NCBI RefSeq assembly: GCF_036090055.1 | Contig: NZ_CP107970.1 | Location: 2,358,501-2,422,500 of the forward strand | Direction of reading: 5' to 3' | DNA: 64,000 nt | Source: Nocardioides sp. NBC_00368 | GTDB lineage: Bacteria; Actinomycetota; Actinomycetes; Propionibacteriales; Nocardioidaceae | Part shown: positions 1 through 9,239 of the stretch, piece by piece | Numbering within the stretch: position 1 is the first letter of the stretch | Layout of the letters: every line of letters starts with the position of its first letter | Translations under genes and position numbers: made by a program | The notes under the pieces: generated by a model | The model's database searches: none | What the model was told of the DNA's origin: nothing | Seen by the model: only the letters and a program-made list of their open reading frames with translations

Positions 1-1287
1 GGCCACGACGTACGCCACCGGCAGCAGCTTCGCCGGGTCGGCATGCCCCGGGTCGGGACGCCGGAAGACCTTGGCGAAGGCGCGGCGGATGCCTTCCCAC
101 AGCGCCGTCGCGATGTGACCGCCGTCGAGCGGCAGCAGCGGGACGAAGTTGAAGATGCCGATGAAGAGGTTGAAGCCGCCGACCAGGAACGCGAAGCTGG
201 AGACCTTCTCGGCGACGTCGAGACCCTCGTGGGCGGCGATCTCACCGGCGATCCGGCCGCCGCCGACGATGCTGACCGGGCTGTCGGCCGAGCGCTCCTC
301 GACACCGACGATCGCGAGCGCGACGTGCCAGACCTTGACCGGCAGGCGCAGGAGCGAGTGGACGGCGTTCTCGGCCATCGCGCCCATCTCCTTCAGCGCG
401 TAGACCGGGCCCTCCTTGGTCGTCACGATGTGCGACTCGGGAGACATCCCGAAGAAGCCGACCTTCGCGGTCTCCGGATCGGCGCTGGTGTCGTCGACGT
501 CCTTGACCCGCTCCTGGACGACGGTCTGGGTGTGCAGCGTCATCCGTTCACCGTCGCGATCGATGACGATCGTCGCGTCGCCGTCCATGTTGTCGCGGAT
601 CAGCTTCTGGGCGACCGACCACGAGGTCAGCTCGGTGCCGTTGAACGAGATCAGCTCGTCGCCCGGCTTCAGGCCGGCGTCGGCGGCCGGCGTCGGCTTG
701 TCGCCGGCGCGGCACTCGCGGCCCTGGTCCTCCCAGCTCAGCAGGCACTCCTGCAGGCTCGAGACGACCGGATGGCCTTCGTTGACGACGGGCTCACGGA
801 CTCCGTAGATGCCGAAGACACCCCACAGCACGAAGAACGCGATCGCGATGTTCACCGAGGGCCCGCCGGCCATCACGATGACCTTCTTCCACCACGACAT
901 CTTGTAGAAGAGCCGCGGCTCGTCCTCGGGGCGGATCAGCTCCCACTCGGCCGAGCGCGCGTCGCTGATCAGCTGGGTGAACATGCCGGTGTTGGACTTG
1001 CGCACCCGGAGGGCACCGTCCTCGGTGCGCTCCCCCAGCTGTTCGGCGCCGGGCGGCAGCATGCCGACGATCTTGACGTAGCCACCGAGCGGGATCGCCT
1101 TGAGGCCGTACTCCGTCTCGCCGATCTGCTTGGACCACACCGTCGGCCCGAAGCCGATGAAGTACTGCGTCACCTTCCCGCCGAACGCCTTCGCCGGGAT
1201 CATGTGGCCGAGCTCGTGCAGCCCGATCGAGGCCAGGATCGCGACGATGAAGCCGATCACGGCCAACGTGTAGAGCAGATAGCTCAT
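1..1287 (-). CDS. rseP: Site-2 intramembrane metalloprotease (RseP/Rip1 family), C-terminus cut by window edge
   Basis: This M50-family zinc protease cleaves transmembrane anti-sigma factors or other membrane substrates inside the bilayer. About 429 codons are visible and the frame is still open at base 1. The ATG at 1287 gives a hydrophobic first helix carrying the zinc motif HELGH at residues 24-28. A PDZ-like stretch follows in mid-protein (AGLKPGDELISFNG), and near the visible end the third metal-ligand motif LPLDGGH appears. The start codon overlaps the dxr stop codon (ATGA), so it is translationally coupled to dxr, the usual actinobacterial order. Only the last few residues should be missing. 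Substrate assignment is by family only. Confidence 0.9.
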   Translation of the reverse strand, partial: MSYLLYTLAVIGFIVAILASIGLHELGHMIPAKAFGGKVTQYFIGFGPTVWSKQIGETEYGLKAIPLGGYVKIVGMLPPGAEQLGERTEDGALRVRKSNTGMFTQLISDARSAEWELIRPEDEPRLFYKMSWWKKVIVMAGGPSVNIAIAFFVLWGVFGIYGVREPVVNEGHPVVSSLQECLLSWEDQGRECRAGDKPTPAADAGLKPGDELISFNGTELTSWSVAQKLIRDNMDGDATIVIDRDGERMTLHTQTVVQERVKDVDDTSADPETAKVGFFGMSPESHIVTTKEGPVYALKEMGAMAENAVHSLLRLPVKVWHVALAIVGVEERSADSPVSIVGGGRIAGEIAAHEGLDVAEKVSSFAFLVGGFNLFIGIFNFVPLLPLDGGHIATALWEGIRRAFAKVFRRPDPGHADPAKLLPVAYVVA

Positions 1288-2393
1288 GGGCGGGTCTCCA
1301 GGATGCGGGTGGCCTCTTCGCGCGCCCAGGCGTCGGCGGCGAGCACGTCGTCGATGGTGAGCGTGCTTTCAGAGCGTACGCCGTGGTGGGCTGCCATCAC
1401 CTCCGCAATCGTGTCCACGATGCCGGTGAACGGGATCCGGCCCTCGTGGAAGGCGTCGACGCAGACCTCGTTGGCGGCGTTGTAGACGGCTGGGTGGGTG
1501 CCGCCGCGGGTGCCGGCCTCACGAGCCAGTCGCACCGCGGGGAAGGCGTCGTCGTCGAGCGGCTCGAAGCGCCAGTCGGCGGCCTTGGTCCAGTCGATCG
1601 GCGTCTCGGCGTCCGGCACCCGCTCGGGCCAGGCCATCCCCATCGAGATCGGCACCAGCATCGTCGGCAACCCGAGCTGGGCGACCACGGCACCGTCGGT
1701 GAACTCGACCATCGAGTGGATGTACTGCTGCGGGTGGACGACGACCTCGATCCGGTCGAAGGGTACGTCGAAGAGCAGGTGTGCCTCGATGACCTCGAGG
1801 CCCTTGTTGACGAGGGTGGCGGAGTTGGTCGTGATCACCCGCCCCATCGCGAAGTTGGGGTGCTTGAGCGCCTGCGCCGGGGTGACCTGGGCGAGCTCGT
1901 CACGGGAGCGGCCGCGGAACGGGCCACCCGAGGCGGTGAGCACGAGCTTGCGCACCTCGTTCGCGGAGCCCGCGCGCAGCGACTGCGCGATCGCGGAGTG
2001 CTCGGAGTCGACCGGGACGATCTGCCCCTCGCGCGCGATCGTCTTGACCAGCGGCCCGCCGATGATCAGCGACTCCTTGTTGGCCAGGGCGAGCGTGTTG
2101 CCGGCCTCGAGCGCGGCCAGCGTGGGGCGAAGTCCGACCGCGCCGGTGATCCCGTTGAGCACCACGTCGGCGGGCTGGGCGGCGGCCTCGACCGAGGCCT
2201 CCTCCCCCAGTCCGGAGAGCTTGGGCGCGAACTCGGCCACCTGGGCCTCGAACAGCTCCTTGTTGGACCCGCCCGCGGTCAGTCCGACGACCCGGAACCG
2301 GTCCGGGTTGGCTCGCACCAGGTCGAGCGCCTGGGTGCCGATGGACCCGGTCGAGCCGAGGATCACCACGTCGCGTGGTCGCTGATCGTTCAC
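1284..2393 (-). CDS. dxr: 1-deoxy-D-xylulose 5-phosphate reductoisomerase
   Basis: Second enzyme of the MEP isoprenoid pathway: it converts DXP to 2-C-methyl-D-erythritol 4-phosphate with NADPH and a divalent metal, in the cytosol. The 369-residue protein has the NADPH-binding GSTGSIGTQ at residues 13-21, NKESLI at 105-110, and the metal/substrate motif PVDSEHSAI at about 127-135, followed by the expected C-terminal helical part. Length is slightly below the usual 380-400. It is the first gene of a two-gene unit with the downstream protease (4-bp overlap). In many actinobacteria rlmN lies directly upstream; here about 16.5 kb of other genes separates them. Confidence 0.96.
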   Translation of the reverse strand: MNDQRPRDVVILGSTGSIGTQALDLVRANPDRFRVVGLTAGGSNKELFEAQVAEFAPKLSGLGEEASVEAAAQPADVVLNGITGAVGLRPTLAALEAGNTLALANKESLIIGGPLVKTIAREGQIVPVDSEHSAIAQSLRAGSANEVRKLVLTASGGPFRGRSRDELAQVTPAQALKHPNFAMGRVITTNSATLVNKGLEVIEAHLLFDVPFDRIEVVVHPQQYIHSMVEFTDGAVVAQLGLPTMLVPISMGMAWPERVPDAETPIDWTKAADWRFEPLDDDAFPAVRLAREAGTRGGTHPAVYNAANEVCVDAFHEGRIPFTGIVDTIAEVMAAHHGVRSESTLTIDDVLAADAWAREEATRILETRP

Positions 2394-2471
2394 CGGATCA
2401 TTCTCCCAGCAGAGGCTGAGAGGGCGCCAAGCGGCCGGGCTGCGACCCGGAAAACTTCATGGGAAATAGCA

Positions 2472-2505
2472 ACAGCCCCGGACTCCCCCACGGGTCCAGG
2501 GCTGT
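2472..2505. terminator. Hairpin between acyltransferase gene and dxr
   Basis: The inverted repeat has arms ACAGCCC and GGGCTGT, extended by GGA/TCC after one mismatch, with a 12-base loop. It lies about 95 bases beyond the acyltransferase stop and ahead of dxr on the same strand, so it probably ends acyltransferase transcription. There is no strong T-run. The remainder of 2394-2597 must hold the dxr promoter; no clear site was recognised. Confidence 0.5.
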
Positions 2506-2597
2506 GCATGAAACGTTTTGCAACGTCTGGCCACAATTAAGCCACAAAGATGCACGTGAAGGCAAATCCTGAAACGCGCGTCCCAGTTAAATCTGCG

Positions 2598-4634
2598 TCA
2601 GATCAACGGCGCGAGGATGACGCCGAGCCGCGGCGTGACGTGACGGACCCACGACTCGGTCAGGTGCGAGTCGTCGTAGTAGGTGACCTTCTCCCCCACG
2701 ATCAGCGGGCAGCGGTCCTCGGCGCACACGAAGCGCTGGGTGTCGACGTACGCCGCACGGGTGCCCTTCAGGGCCGCCTCGGTGAGCTCGTTGCTGCTGG
2801 TCTCGCGCGAGTCCCGGTCGCTGAGGCAGGACAGCTGGTCGGCCTCGGGGGCGCTGAGGCAGTCGGCCGGATCGTGGTCGACGGAAGGGACGTCGCCGAG
2901 GACGACCACCTTGCGGGAGATCTCCCGGTAGGCCTTCACCGTGCTGCGTACGGCCTGCGACCACTGCTCGTCACGGTCCATCCCGTCGTAGGTCTTGGGC
3001 ATGAAGAGCTGGCCGCGGGCCGTGGAGACGATCGCGTCGGGGTCGAGGCGCTCGAGGCGGTCCGCGGACCAGTCGCGGAAGTCGTCGCACTCGGCCTGGG
3101 TCATCTTCTTGCCGCGGTGCTGGACCGGGTAGGGCGCACAGCCGACCTTGACGACGGGCACGACCCGGAAGCCGTTCTCCTTGCCGAGGTCGTCGAAGGC
3201 GGTCAGCCACATGCCGGCGTGGGAGTCGCCGACGACCGCGACGGTCTTCTTCGCGTCGGCGTCGCCGAGGGTGCAGTCGGCGCCGCGGGTCTCGCCGTAG
3301 TTGGCGTAGCAGCCGCCGTAGGTCTTCTGCCACCGGTCCTCGGTGATCTCCTCGCCGATCACGGCCGGCGGGATCGGTCCGCCGCGATCGGCGATCTCGA
3401 GGGCGGCGCGAAGCTCGCGCTGCACCTGAGGCGGACCGCCGGTCTCCGCAGCGGTGTCCGGGACCTCGTTGGCCGCGAACCACGCCCGCGCCTGGGCGGC
3501 ACGCTCCTTCTCCGCGTACGCCGCGTAGCCGGTCGTCAGCCAGCCGCTGCCGACCGCGAGCACGAGCGCGACCGGCCACAGGACCAGCGAGCGCAGACCG
3601 TGGGAGAGCATCGGCACCTGCTTGCGCTGGAACGGGAGCTCGACGAAGCGGTGGCTCAGCGCGGAGAGCAGCAGCGCGGCGGCGACCGAGACCGTCATCT
3701 CGAGGGCGGCGTTGCCGAGGCGAAGGAGCTCGGGGCCGAGCACGATCAGCGGCCAGTGCCACAGGTAGAGCGAGTAGGAGATGTCCCCGACGTAGCGCAG
3801 CGGGCGCACGGCGAGCAGCTTCGCCGTCGGGGCGTTCGCACCCGAGGCCAGCAGCGCGACCGTGCCCAGCGTGGGCACCAGCGCCTGCCAGCCGGGGAAC
3901 GGGGTGGTCTCGCTGAACACGACCGTCGAGACGACGATCGCCGCCGCTCCGCCGAGGCCGGCGGCGACGCTCGCGGCACCCTTGAGCCGGCCGCCCCAGC
4001 AGGCCAGCAACGCTCCCGCGGCGAGCTCGTAGGCGCGTGCGGGCGTGGAGAAGTAGGCGGCGGTGGGGTTCTCGCCGGTGGCGTACATCGACCACGCCAG
4101 GCTGGCGACCGCGATCACCGCGGCGATGACGGTGAAGCCCTTGCGGCCGAGCCTGGGGATGAGCAGGAGCGCCAGCACCGGCCAGACCAGGTAGAACTGC
4201 TCCTCGACCGAGAGCGACCAGTAGTGCTGGAAGGGCGAGGGCTCGCTGGGCTGGAAGTACTGCACGCCCTCGGCGGCGAAGTGCACGTTGGCCAGGAAGA
4301 ACGCCGCCCAGGTGCCGTCGGCGGCGGCGTCGGTCAGCCGCGTGGTGGGTAGTTGCCAGGCGGCGTACGCCAGGACGACCAGGATCACGAGGGTGGCCGC
4401 CGGCAGGATGCGGCGGGCGCGGCGGGCGTAGAACTGCGGGATGCTGACCGTGCCCGAGGTGTCGGCCTCGCGCAGCAGCAGCGTGGTGATCAGGAAGCCG
4501 GAGAGCACGAAGAAGACGTCGACGCCGACGAAGCCGCCCTCGGTGTACGGGATGCCCGCATGGGCAGCGACGACCAGACCTACGGCAATGGCCCGGAGAC
4601 CTTGGACATCTGTCCGCCATTGCTTGGCTGACAT
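2598..4634 (-). CDS. OafA-like membrane O-acyltransferase with C-terminal SGNH domain
   Basis: Integral-membrane acyltransferase (family 3) predicted to transfer acyl groups, often acetyl, to cell-surface polysaccharide or lipid sugars. With the ATG at 4634 it has 678 residues; this start follows a GAGGT-type ribosome site and begins directly at the family N-terminus, so upstream in-frame codons to 4742 were not used. Residues 1-390 form the multi-helix domain with the conserved H25 and an FYARRARRILP motif. From about residue 464 a periplasmic SGNH-hydrolase-like domain follows, with GDSH at 469-472 and the DDSH end motif at 654-657. It stands alone between dxr and the aldehyde dehydrogenase gene. 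The substrate cannot be named from sequence. Confidence 0.88.
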   Translation of the reverse strand: MSAKQWRTDVQGLRAIAVGLVVAAHAGIPYTEGGFVGVDVFFVLSGFLITTLLLREADTSGTVSIPQFYARRARRILPAATLVILVVLAYAAWQLPTTRLTDAAADGTWAAFFLANVHFAAEGVQYFQPSEPSPFQHYWSLSVEEQFYLVWPVLALLLIPRLGRKGFTVIAAVIAVASLAWSMYATGENPTAAYFSTPARAYELAAGALLACWGGRLKGAASVAAGLGGAAAIVVSTVVFSETTPFPGWQALVPTLGTVALLASGANAPTAKLLAVRPLRYVGDISYSLYLWHWPLIVLGPELLRLGNAALEMTVSVAAALLLSALSHRFVELPFQRKQVPMLSHGLRSLVLWPVALVLAVGSGWLTTGYAAYAEKERAAQARAWFAANEVPDTAAETGGPPQVQRELRAALEIADRGGPIPPAVIGEEITEDRWQKTYGGCYANYGETRGADCTLGDADAKKTVAVVGDSHAGMWLTAFDDLGKENGFRVVPVVKVGCAPYPVQHRGKKMTQAECDDFRDWSADRLERLDPDAIVSTARGQLFMPKTYDGMDRDEQWSQAVRSTVKAYREISRKVVVLGDVPSVDHDPADCLSAPEADQLSCLSDRDSRETSSNELTEAALKGTRAAYVDTQRFVCAEDRCPLIVGEKVTYYDDSHLTESWVRHVTPRLGVILAPLI

Positions 4635-4778
4635 GTGGGGTGCACCTCGTGTGGGGGGTTCGACTGCTTCCATTGCTGGCACCGCGTCGCGGAGGTACGC
4701 GAAACGGCGCTCGATGCTTTCACGGACCCTGCCGGGCCGCACATCGAGGGTCGCACACCCACATGTTTGTCTAGCGGA

Positions 4779-6221
4779 TTACTCGCCGATGAACGACATC
4801 ACGTGCTTGATCCGGGTGTAGTCCTCGAAGCCGTAGACGGAGAGATCCTTGCCGTAGCCGGAGTGCTTGAAGCCACCGTGGGGCATCTCGGAGATGTAGG
4901 GGATGTGGGTGTTGATCCACACGACGCCGAAGTCGAGGCGCTTGCTGACCCGCATCGCGGTGCCGTGGTCCCTGGTCCACACGCTCGACCCGAGACCGTA
5001 GTCGACGTCGTTGGCGAACCGGAGCGCCTCGACCTCGTCGGCGAACCGCTGCACGGTGATCACCGGGCCGAAGATCTCGTTCTGGATCTGCTCGTCGTCC
5101 TGGCGCAGGCCGGCCAGGACCGTGGGCTGGTAGAAGTAGCCGTTCTCACCGCCCTCCACCCGTGCCGGCGCTCCCCCGGCCGCGATCGTGGCATGGTCCG
5201 GGAGTCGCTCGACCATGCCTGCGACCCGGGCGAGCTGTCCCGGGTTGTTGAGCGCACCCACGTCGCGGTTGTCGGCGGGGAGGCCGACGGTGGTGTTGCG
5301 GGCCGCCTCGGCCAGGGCGGCGACGAACTCGTCGTGGACGCCTGCCTGCACCAGCACCCGGGTCGCGGCCGTGCAGTCCTGACCGGCGTTGAAGTAGCCG
5401 GCCGCGGCGATGCCCGCGACCGCCTTGTCGATGTCGGCGTCGTCGAAGACGATCACCGGCGCCTTGCCGCCGAGCTCGAGGTGGACCCGCTTCACGTCGG
5501 CCGCCGCGGTCGCGGCGACCTCCATGCCGGCGCGCACCGAGCCGGTGATGGCGACCATCTGCGGAGTCTTGTGGCGGATCAGCGCGCGGCCGGTGTCGCG
5601 GTCACCGGTGACGAGGTTGAGCACGCCGGGTGGCAGGAACTCCTGGGCCAGCTCGGCCAGCAGGGACGAGCTGGCCGGGGTGGTGTCGGAGGGCTTGAGC
5701 ACGACGGTGTTGCCGGCGGCGAGCGCGGGCGCGATCTTCCACGACATCATCGCGAGCGGGTAGTTCCAGGGCGTGACCTGCCCGATCACGCCGATCGGCT
5801 CGCGGCGGATCCAGGAGGTGTGGTCCGGCAGGTATTCACCGGCGCTCTTCCCCTCCAGCGTCCGCGCGGCGCCTGCGAAGAAGCGGAGGTGGTCGATCGT
5901 CGGGGGCAGCTCCTCCTCCAGGGTCAGCTGGTAGGGCTTGCCGGTGTCCTTGACCTCCACCGCGGTCAGCTCCTCGGCCCGCGCCTCCATCGCGTCCGCG
6001 ATCCGGAGCAGGGCCAGGCTGCGCTCCTGGGGCGTGGTCTCACCCCAGGTCTCGAAGGCCGATGCGGCGGCTGCGTACGCCTTGTCGACGTCGGTCTCGG
6101 TCGACATCGGGGCCTGGGCGTAGACCTCACCGGTGGCGGGGTCGACGACGTCGTACGTCGCGGCGTCGGCGGCCCCGCACAGCTCGCCGCCGATCACGTT
6201 CCTGAAGATCTGGTCAGCCAT
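4779..6221 (-). CDS. NAD-dependent aldehyde dehydrogenase, aminobutyraldehyde/betaine-aldehyde type
   Basis: Oxidises an amino-aldehyde to the acid; 4-aminobutyraldehyde is the likeliest substrate given the neighbours. The ATG at 6221 gives 480 residues, the normal family length; the open frame continuing to 7106 is antisense to the aminotransferase and is not coding. Visible catalytic residues are N153 in PWNYP, E249 in LELGGK and the nucleophile C283 in GQDCTAA. It is divergently transcribed from the class III aminotransferase across a 117-bp region holding an inverted repeat (6265-6300). Transamination of a diamine by that neighbour would supply the aldehyde for this enzyme. Substrate is inference; family is secure. 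Confidence 0.9.
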   Translation of the reverse strand: MADQIFRNVIGGELCGAADAATYDVVDPATGEVYAQAPMSTETDVDKAYAAAASAFETWGETTPQERSLALLRIADAMEARAEELTAVEVKDTGKPYQLTLEEELPPTIDHLRFFAGAARTLEGKSAGEYLPDHTSWIRREPIGVIGQVTPWNYPLAMMSWKIAPALAAGNTVVLKPSDTTPASSSLLAELAQEFLPPGVLNLVTGDRDTGRALIRHKTPQMVAITGSVRAGMEVAATAAADVKRVHLELGGKAPVIVFDDADIDKAVAGIAAAGYFNAGQDCTAATRVLVQAGVHDEFVAALAEAARNTTVGLPADNRDVGALNNPGQLARVAGMVERLPDHATIAAGGAPARVEGGENGYFYQPTVLAGLRQDDEQIQNEIFGPVITVQRFADEVEALRFANDVDYGLGSSVWTRDHGTAMRVSKRLDFGVVWINTHIPYISEMPHGGFKHSGYGKDLSVYGFEDYTRIKHVMSFIGE

Positions 6222-6264
6222 GCGGTAGAGACTAACTCCTTCCTGTAACAGGGATGTCACAACT

Positions 6265-6300
6265 GAATCCGAAGTGATATTCGCACTTTGGAACGGATTC
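6265..6300. promoter_or_regulatory. Candidate operator in divergent promoter region
   Basis: GAATCCG-AA-GTG at 6265-6276 is repeated in inverse as CAC-TTTGGAA-CGGATTC at 6284-6300, around a 7-base centre; the right arm has five extra bases. It lies between the divergent aldehyde dehydrogenase and aminotransferase genes, a natural place for a shared regulator such as the AsnC/Lrp protein encoded 6 kb away. Regulator identity is inferred. Confidence 0.4.
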
Positions 6301-6338
6301 GCTTGCGAAAGCGAGATGCGGTAGGTGACCATGGAGTC

Positions 6339-7727
6339 ATGACCGGCAACCACGAGCAGCTGCAGCGCGACGCCAAGGACCATCTCTGGATGCACTTCAC
6401 GCGGCATTCGAGCTACGCCGAGGCGGATGTGCCGATCATCGCCCGGGGCGAGGGTGCCTACATCTACGACATCGAGGGCAACCGCTACCTCGACGGCCTC
6501 GCCGGCCTCTTCGTCACCCAGGTCGGCCACGGGCGCGCCGAGCTCGCCGACGCCGGCGCGGCGCAGGCCAAGCAGCTGGCCTTCCACCCGCTGTGGTCCT
6601 ACGCGCACGAGCCGGCGATCGAGCTGGCCGCGCGGCTGGCCTCGCTCGCTCCCGGTGACCTCAACCGGGTCTTCTTCACCAACTCCGGCTCCGAGGCCAT
6701 CGAGACCGCGTGGAAGCTCGCCAAGAACTACTTCAAGCTGCGCGGTAAGCCGGGCAAGCACAAGGTGATCGGGCGCAACATCGCCTACCACGGCACCACC
6801 CACGGGGCGCTGTCGATCACCGGGCTGGCCGACATCAAGGCGCCGTTCGAGCCGCTGGTCCCCTCGACCTTCCGGGTGCCGAACACCAATATCTACCGGG
6901 CCCACGAGATCACCGGCGGGCTGATGGACGGGAGCGACCCGGAGGCGTTCGGCCGCTGGTGCGCCGACCAGATCGACGTCGCGATCCGCGCCGAGGGTGC
7001 CGACACCGTGGCCGCGGTCTTCCTGGAACCGGTGCAGAACTCGGGCGGCTGCTTCCCGCCTCCCCCGGGCTACTTCCAGCGGGTGCGGGAGATCTGCGAC
7101 GAGCACGACGTGCTCCTCGTCTCCGACGAGGTCATCTGCGCCTACGGGCGGCTGGGCACGATGTTCGGCGCGGAGCGGTTCGGCTACGTCCCCGACATGA
7201 TCACCTCAGCGAAGGGGCTGACGTCGGGCTACGCACCGCTGGGCGCCACGATCATCTCCGACCGGCTGATGGAGCCCTTCCTGACCGGTGACGAGACGTT
7301 CTACCACGGCTACACGTTCGGCGGTCACCCCGTCTCCACCGCGGTGGCGATGGCCAACCTCGACCTCTTCGAGGCGGAGGACCTGCTCGGCAACGTACGC
7401 CGCAACGAGGCCGCCTTCCGCGCCACGCTGGAGAAGCTGAAGGACCTGCCGGTCGTCGGCGACGTACGCGGCACCGGCTACTTCTACGGCATCGAGCTGG
7501 TCAAGGACCGCGAGACTCGCGAGACGTTCACCGCGGAGGAGTGCGAGCGGATCCTCTACGGGTACGTCTCCAAGGCGCTGTGGTCCGAGGGCCTCTACTG
7601 CCGCGCCGACGACCGCGGCGAGCCCGTCATCCAGCTCTCCCCGCCGCTCACCGTTGGCCAGGCCGAGTTCGACGAGATGGAGCAGATCCTGCGCCGGGTG
7701 CTCGAGAAGGCCTCGACGATGCTCTGA
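6339..7727 (+). CDS. Class III PLP-dependent aminotransferase (putrescine/omega-amino acid type)
   Basis: Transfers an amino group from a terminal amine (putrescine, cadaverine or an omega-amino acid) to a keto acid such as pyruvate. The ATG at 6339 yields 462 residues, typical for the family, and places the conserved HLWMHFTRHS at the N-terminus; the earlier in-frame ATG at 6288 lies inside the intergenic operator region. SGSEA at 116-120 contacts the cofactor phosphate, VFLEPVQ near 227-233 and SDEV at 262-265 bind the ring, and K292 in SAKGL is the Schiff-base lysine. It is divergent from the aldehyde dehydrogenase. No gamma-glutamylputrescine synthetase was seen, favouring the transaminase route, though the flavoenzymes nearby resemble PuuB. 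Confidence 0.88.
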   Translation: MTGNHEQLQRDAKDHLWMHFTRHSSYAEADVPIIARGEGAYIYDIEGNRYLDGLAGLFVTQVGHGRAELADAGAAQAKQLAFHPLWSYAHEPAIELAARLASLAPGDLNRVFFTNSGSEAIETAWKLAKNYFKLRGKPGKHKVIGRNIAYHGTTHGALSITGLADIKAPFEPLVPSTFRVPNTNIYRAHEITGGLMDGSDPEAFGRWCADQIDVAIRAEGADTVAAVFLEPVQNSGGCFPPPPGYFQRVREICDEHDVLLVSDEVICAYGRLGTMFGAERFGYVPDMITSAKGLTSGYAPLGATIISDRLMEPFLTGDETFYHGYTFGGHPVSTAVAMANLDLFEAEDLLGNVRRNEAAFRATLEKLKDLPVVGDVRGTGYFYGIELVKDRETRETFTAEECERILYGYVSKALWSEGLYCRADDRGEPVIQLSPPLTVGQAEFDEMEQILRRVLEKASTML

Positions 7728-7744
7728 CCCGGGTCAGCGCTGGC

Positions 7745-9157
7745 TCAGCTGTCCTGGATGGGCGGCCACGGCGACTGCTCCTCGAGGGCATAGGCGAGCT
7801 CGAGAAGCGTCCGCTCGTCCCCGTACGCCGCGGAGACCTGCACCCCGATCGGCAGCCCCTCCTCGCTGAGCGCCATCGGCAGCGAGATCGCCGGCGCACC
7901 GGTGATGTTCTGCAGCGGCGTGAACGCGACGTGCCGCCGCAGCCGGTCGACCAGATCTTCGAACGGGACGTTCGGGGAGAGGTGACCCAACGGCGGGGTG
8001 ACCCCGGCGACGACCGGGCACAGGACGACGTCGTGATGGTCGAAGACGGCCGCGTACGCCGCCGCGGCCCGGCGCAGGCGGTGCAGCGCGGCCGGCGTCC
8101 GGCGCCAGCCACCGGAGGTGAAGCTGCGACGAAGGCCGCCGGTGAGCCCGTCGAGGCGGGTGGCGTCGAGGGTCCGGTCGATGGTCAGACGGCCCAGGTT
8201 GCCGGCGAGGAAGGCGAGCAGGCCCCAGTACTCGAGAAAGTCGTCGCCGAAGCGCGCGTCGACGGGGATCGGAACGGGCTCGACCGTGTGGCCCTGCTCC
8301 TCGAGCAGGGTGGCCGTCTTCTCCACCGCCGCCTTCGTCGGGGTGTCCACGACGGCGTCGGTCACCGACTCCATGATCATCGCGACCCGCAGCCGACGCC
8401 GCGCGGGCCCCTCGATCAGGCCGAGCGGCGGAAGGGCCGGGTTGCGCCAGTGCCGCTCGAGCGCCGCATGGAAGGCCGCGGTGTCCCGGACGGTGCGGGT
8501 CAGCACGCCTTCGCTGACCATGTTGATCGGCAAGGTGCGGGCCATCTCGCCGTCGATGTGCCGGCCGCGGCTGGGCTTGAGCCCGACGAGACCGGCAGCC
8601 GCGGCGGGGATCCGGATCGACCCGCCGCCGTCGTTGGCGTGCGCGACCGGGACCGCTCCGGCCGCAACCATGGCCGCCGCGCCACCGGAGGATGCCCCGA
8701 CGGAGTGCTGGGTGTTCCACGGGTTGGTCGTCGGCGGTCCGCTGCGGAACTCCGTGGTCGCGTTGAGCCCGAACTCCGGCATCCGGCTCTTGCCCAGCAC
8801 CGTCATCCCGGTGCTGAGGAACTGAGTCGTGTAGCGCCCGTCGCGGGTGGCCGGGCGCGCCCGGAAAGCCTCCGATCCGTGGTTGGTCGGCATCCCGAGC
8901 AGGTCGGTGTTGTCCTTGAGCAGGGTCGGGACGCCGTGCAGGAGGCCGCTCGCGTCCACGGCGCGGCGGGGCGCGTCGTAGGCCTCGTACGCCATCGCGT
9001 GCAGCTCCGGGGCCACCTCGCGCAACCGGGAGACCGCCGCCGACTCGACCTCCGCCGCGCTCAGCTCACCGGACCGGACCAGACGGGCGAGCTCGACGGC
9101 GTCGTGGTCGCCGAGGGCGTCGTCGGCGAAGGCGTGTACGCGGGTCGGTGCGGTCAT
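7745..9157 (-). CDS. Amidase-signature family hydrolase
   Basis: Hydrolyses a carboxylic amide to acid and ammonia, by family. In the 470 residues the Ser-cisSer-Lys triad is visible: K81 in LLKDNTD, S156 or S157 in GASSGG, and the nucleophile S180 in DGGGSIRIPA. The gene converges on the aminotransferase (17 bp between stops) and is divergent from a TetR gene; a 26-bp near-perfect palindrome lies between the two starts, so repression by that TetR protein is likely. Substrate unknown; aryl- or aliphatic amides are possible. It may feed amines or acids into the neighbouring catabolic cluster, but this is not shown by sequence. Confidence 0.88.
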   Translation of the reverse strand: MTAPTRVHAFADDALGDHDAVELARLVRSGELSAAEVESAAVSRLREVAPELHAMAYEAYDAPRRAVDASGLLHGVPTLLKDNTDLLGMPTNHGSEAFRARPATRDGRYTTQFLSTGMTVLGKSRMPEFGLNATTEFRSGPPTTNPWNTQHSVGASSGGAAAMVAAGAVPVAHANDGGGSIRIPAAAAGLVGLKPSRGRHIDGEMARTLPINMVSEGVLTRTVRDTAAFHAALERHWRNPALPPLGLIEGPARRRLRVAMIMESVTDAVVDTPTKAAVEKTATLLEEQGHTVEPVPIPVDARFGDDFLEYWGLLAFLAGNLGRLTIDRTLDATRLDGLTGGLRRSFTSGGWRRTPAALHRLRRAAAAYAAVFDHHDVVLCPVVAGVTPPLGHLSPNVPFEDLVDRLRRHVAFTPLQNITGAPAISLPMALSEEGLPIGVQVSAAYGDERTLLELAYALEEQSPWPPIQDS

Positions 9158-9185
9158 GTCGAACAGCGTGCTGGATCCGCCCCCA

Positions 9186-9211
9186 AAAGTCTAGAAGATC
9201 TTCCAGACTTT
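9186..9211. promoter_or_regulatory. TetR-type operator palindrome
   Basis: The sequence reads AAAGTCT-a-GAAGATCTTC-c-AGACTTT, a 26-bp palindrome broken by a single mismatched pair. It is centred in the 82-bp gap between the divergent amidase (start 9157) and TetR (start 9240) genes, 28 bp from each start codon. The symmetry, length and location are what a dimeric TetR repressor controlling itself and its neighbour requires. Confidence 0.8.
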
Positions 9212-9239
9212 CGATCTGCCCTCGTGAAACACTCTGCCC

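Noticed and set aside
2550..4352. Long plus-strand open frame opposite the acyltransferase gene
   Set aside because: Low-complexity Arg/Gly/Asp-rich translation without domains; it is the antisense shadow of a well-supported gene, as expected at this GC content.
6222..7106. Upstream extension of the aldehyde dehydrogenase frame
   Set aside because: Would add 295 residues antisense to the aminotransferase and cross the operator region; the ATG at 6221 gives the family's normal length.
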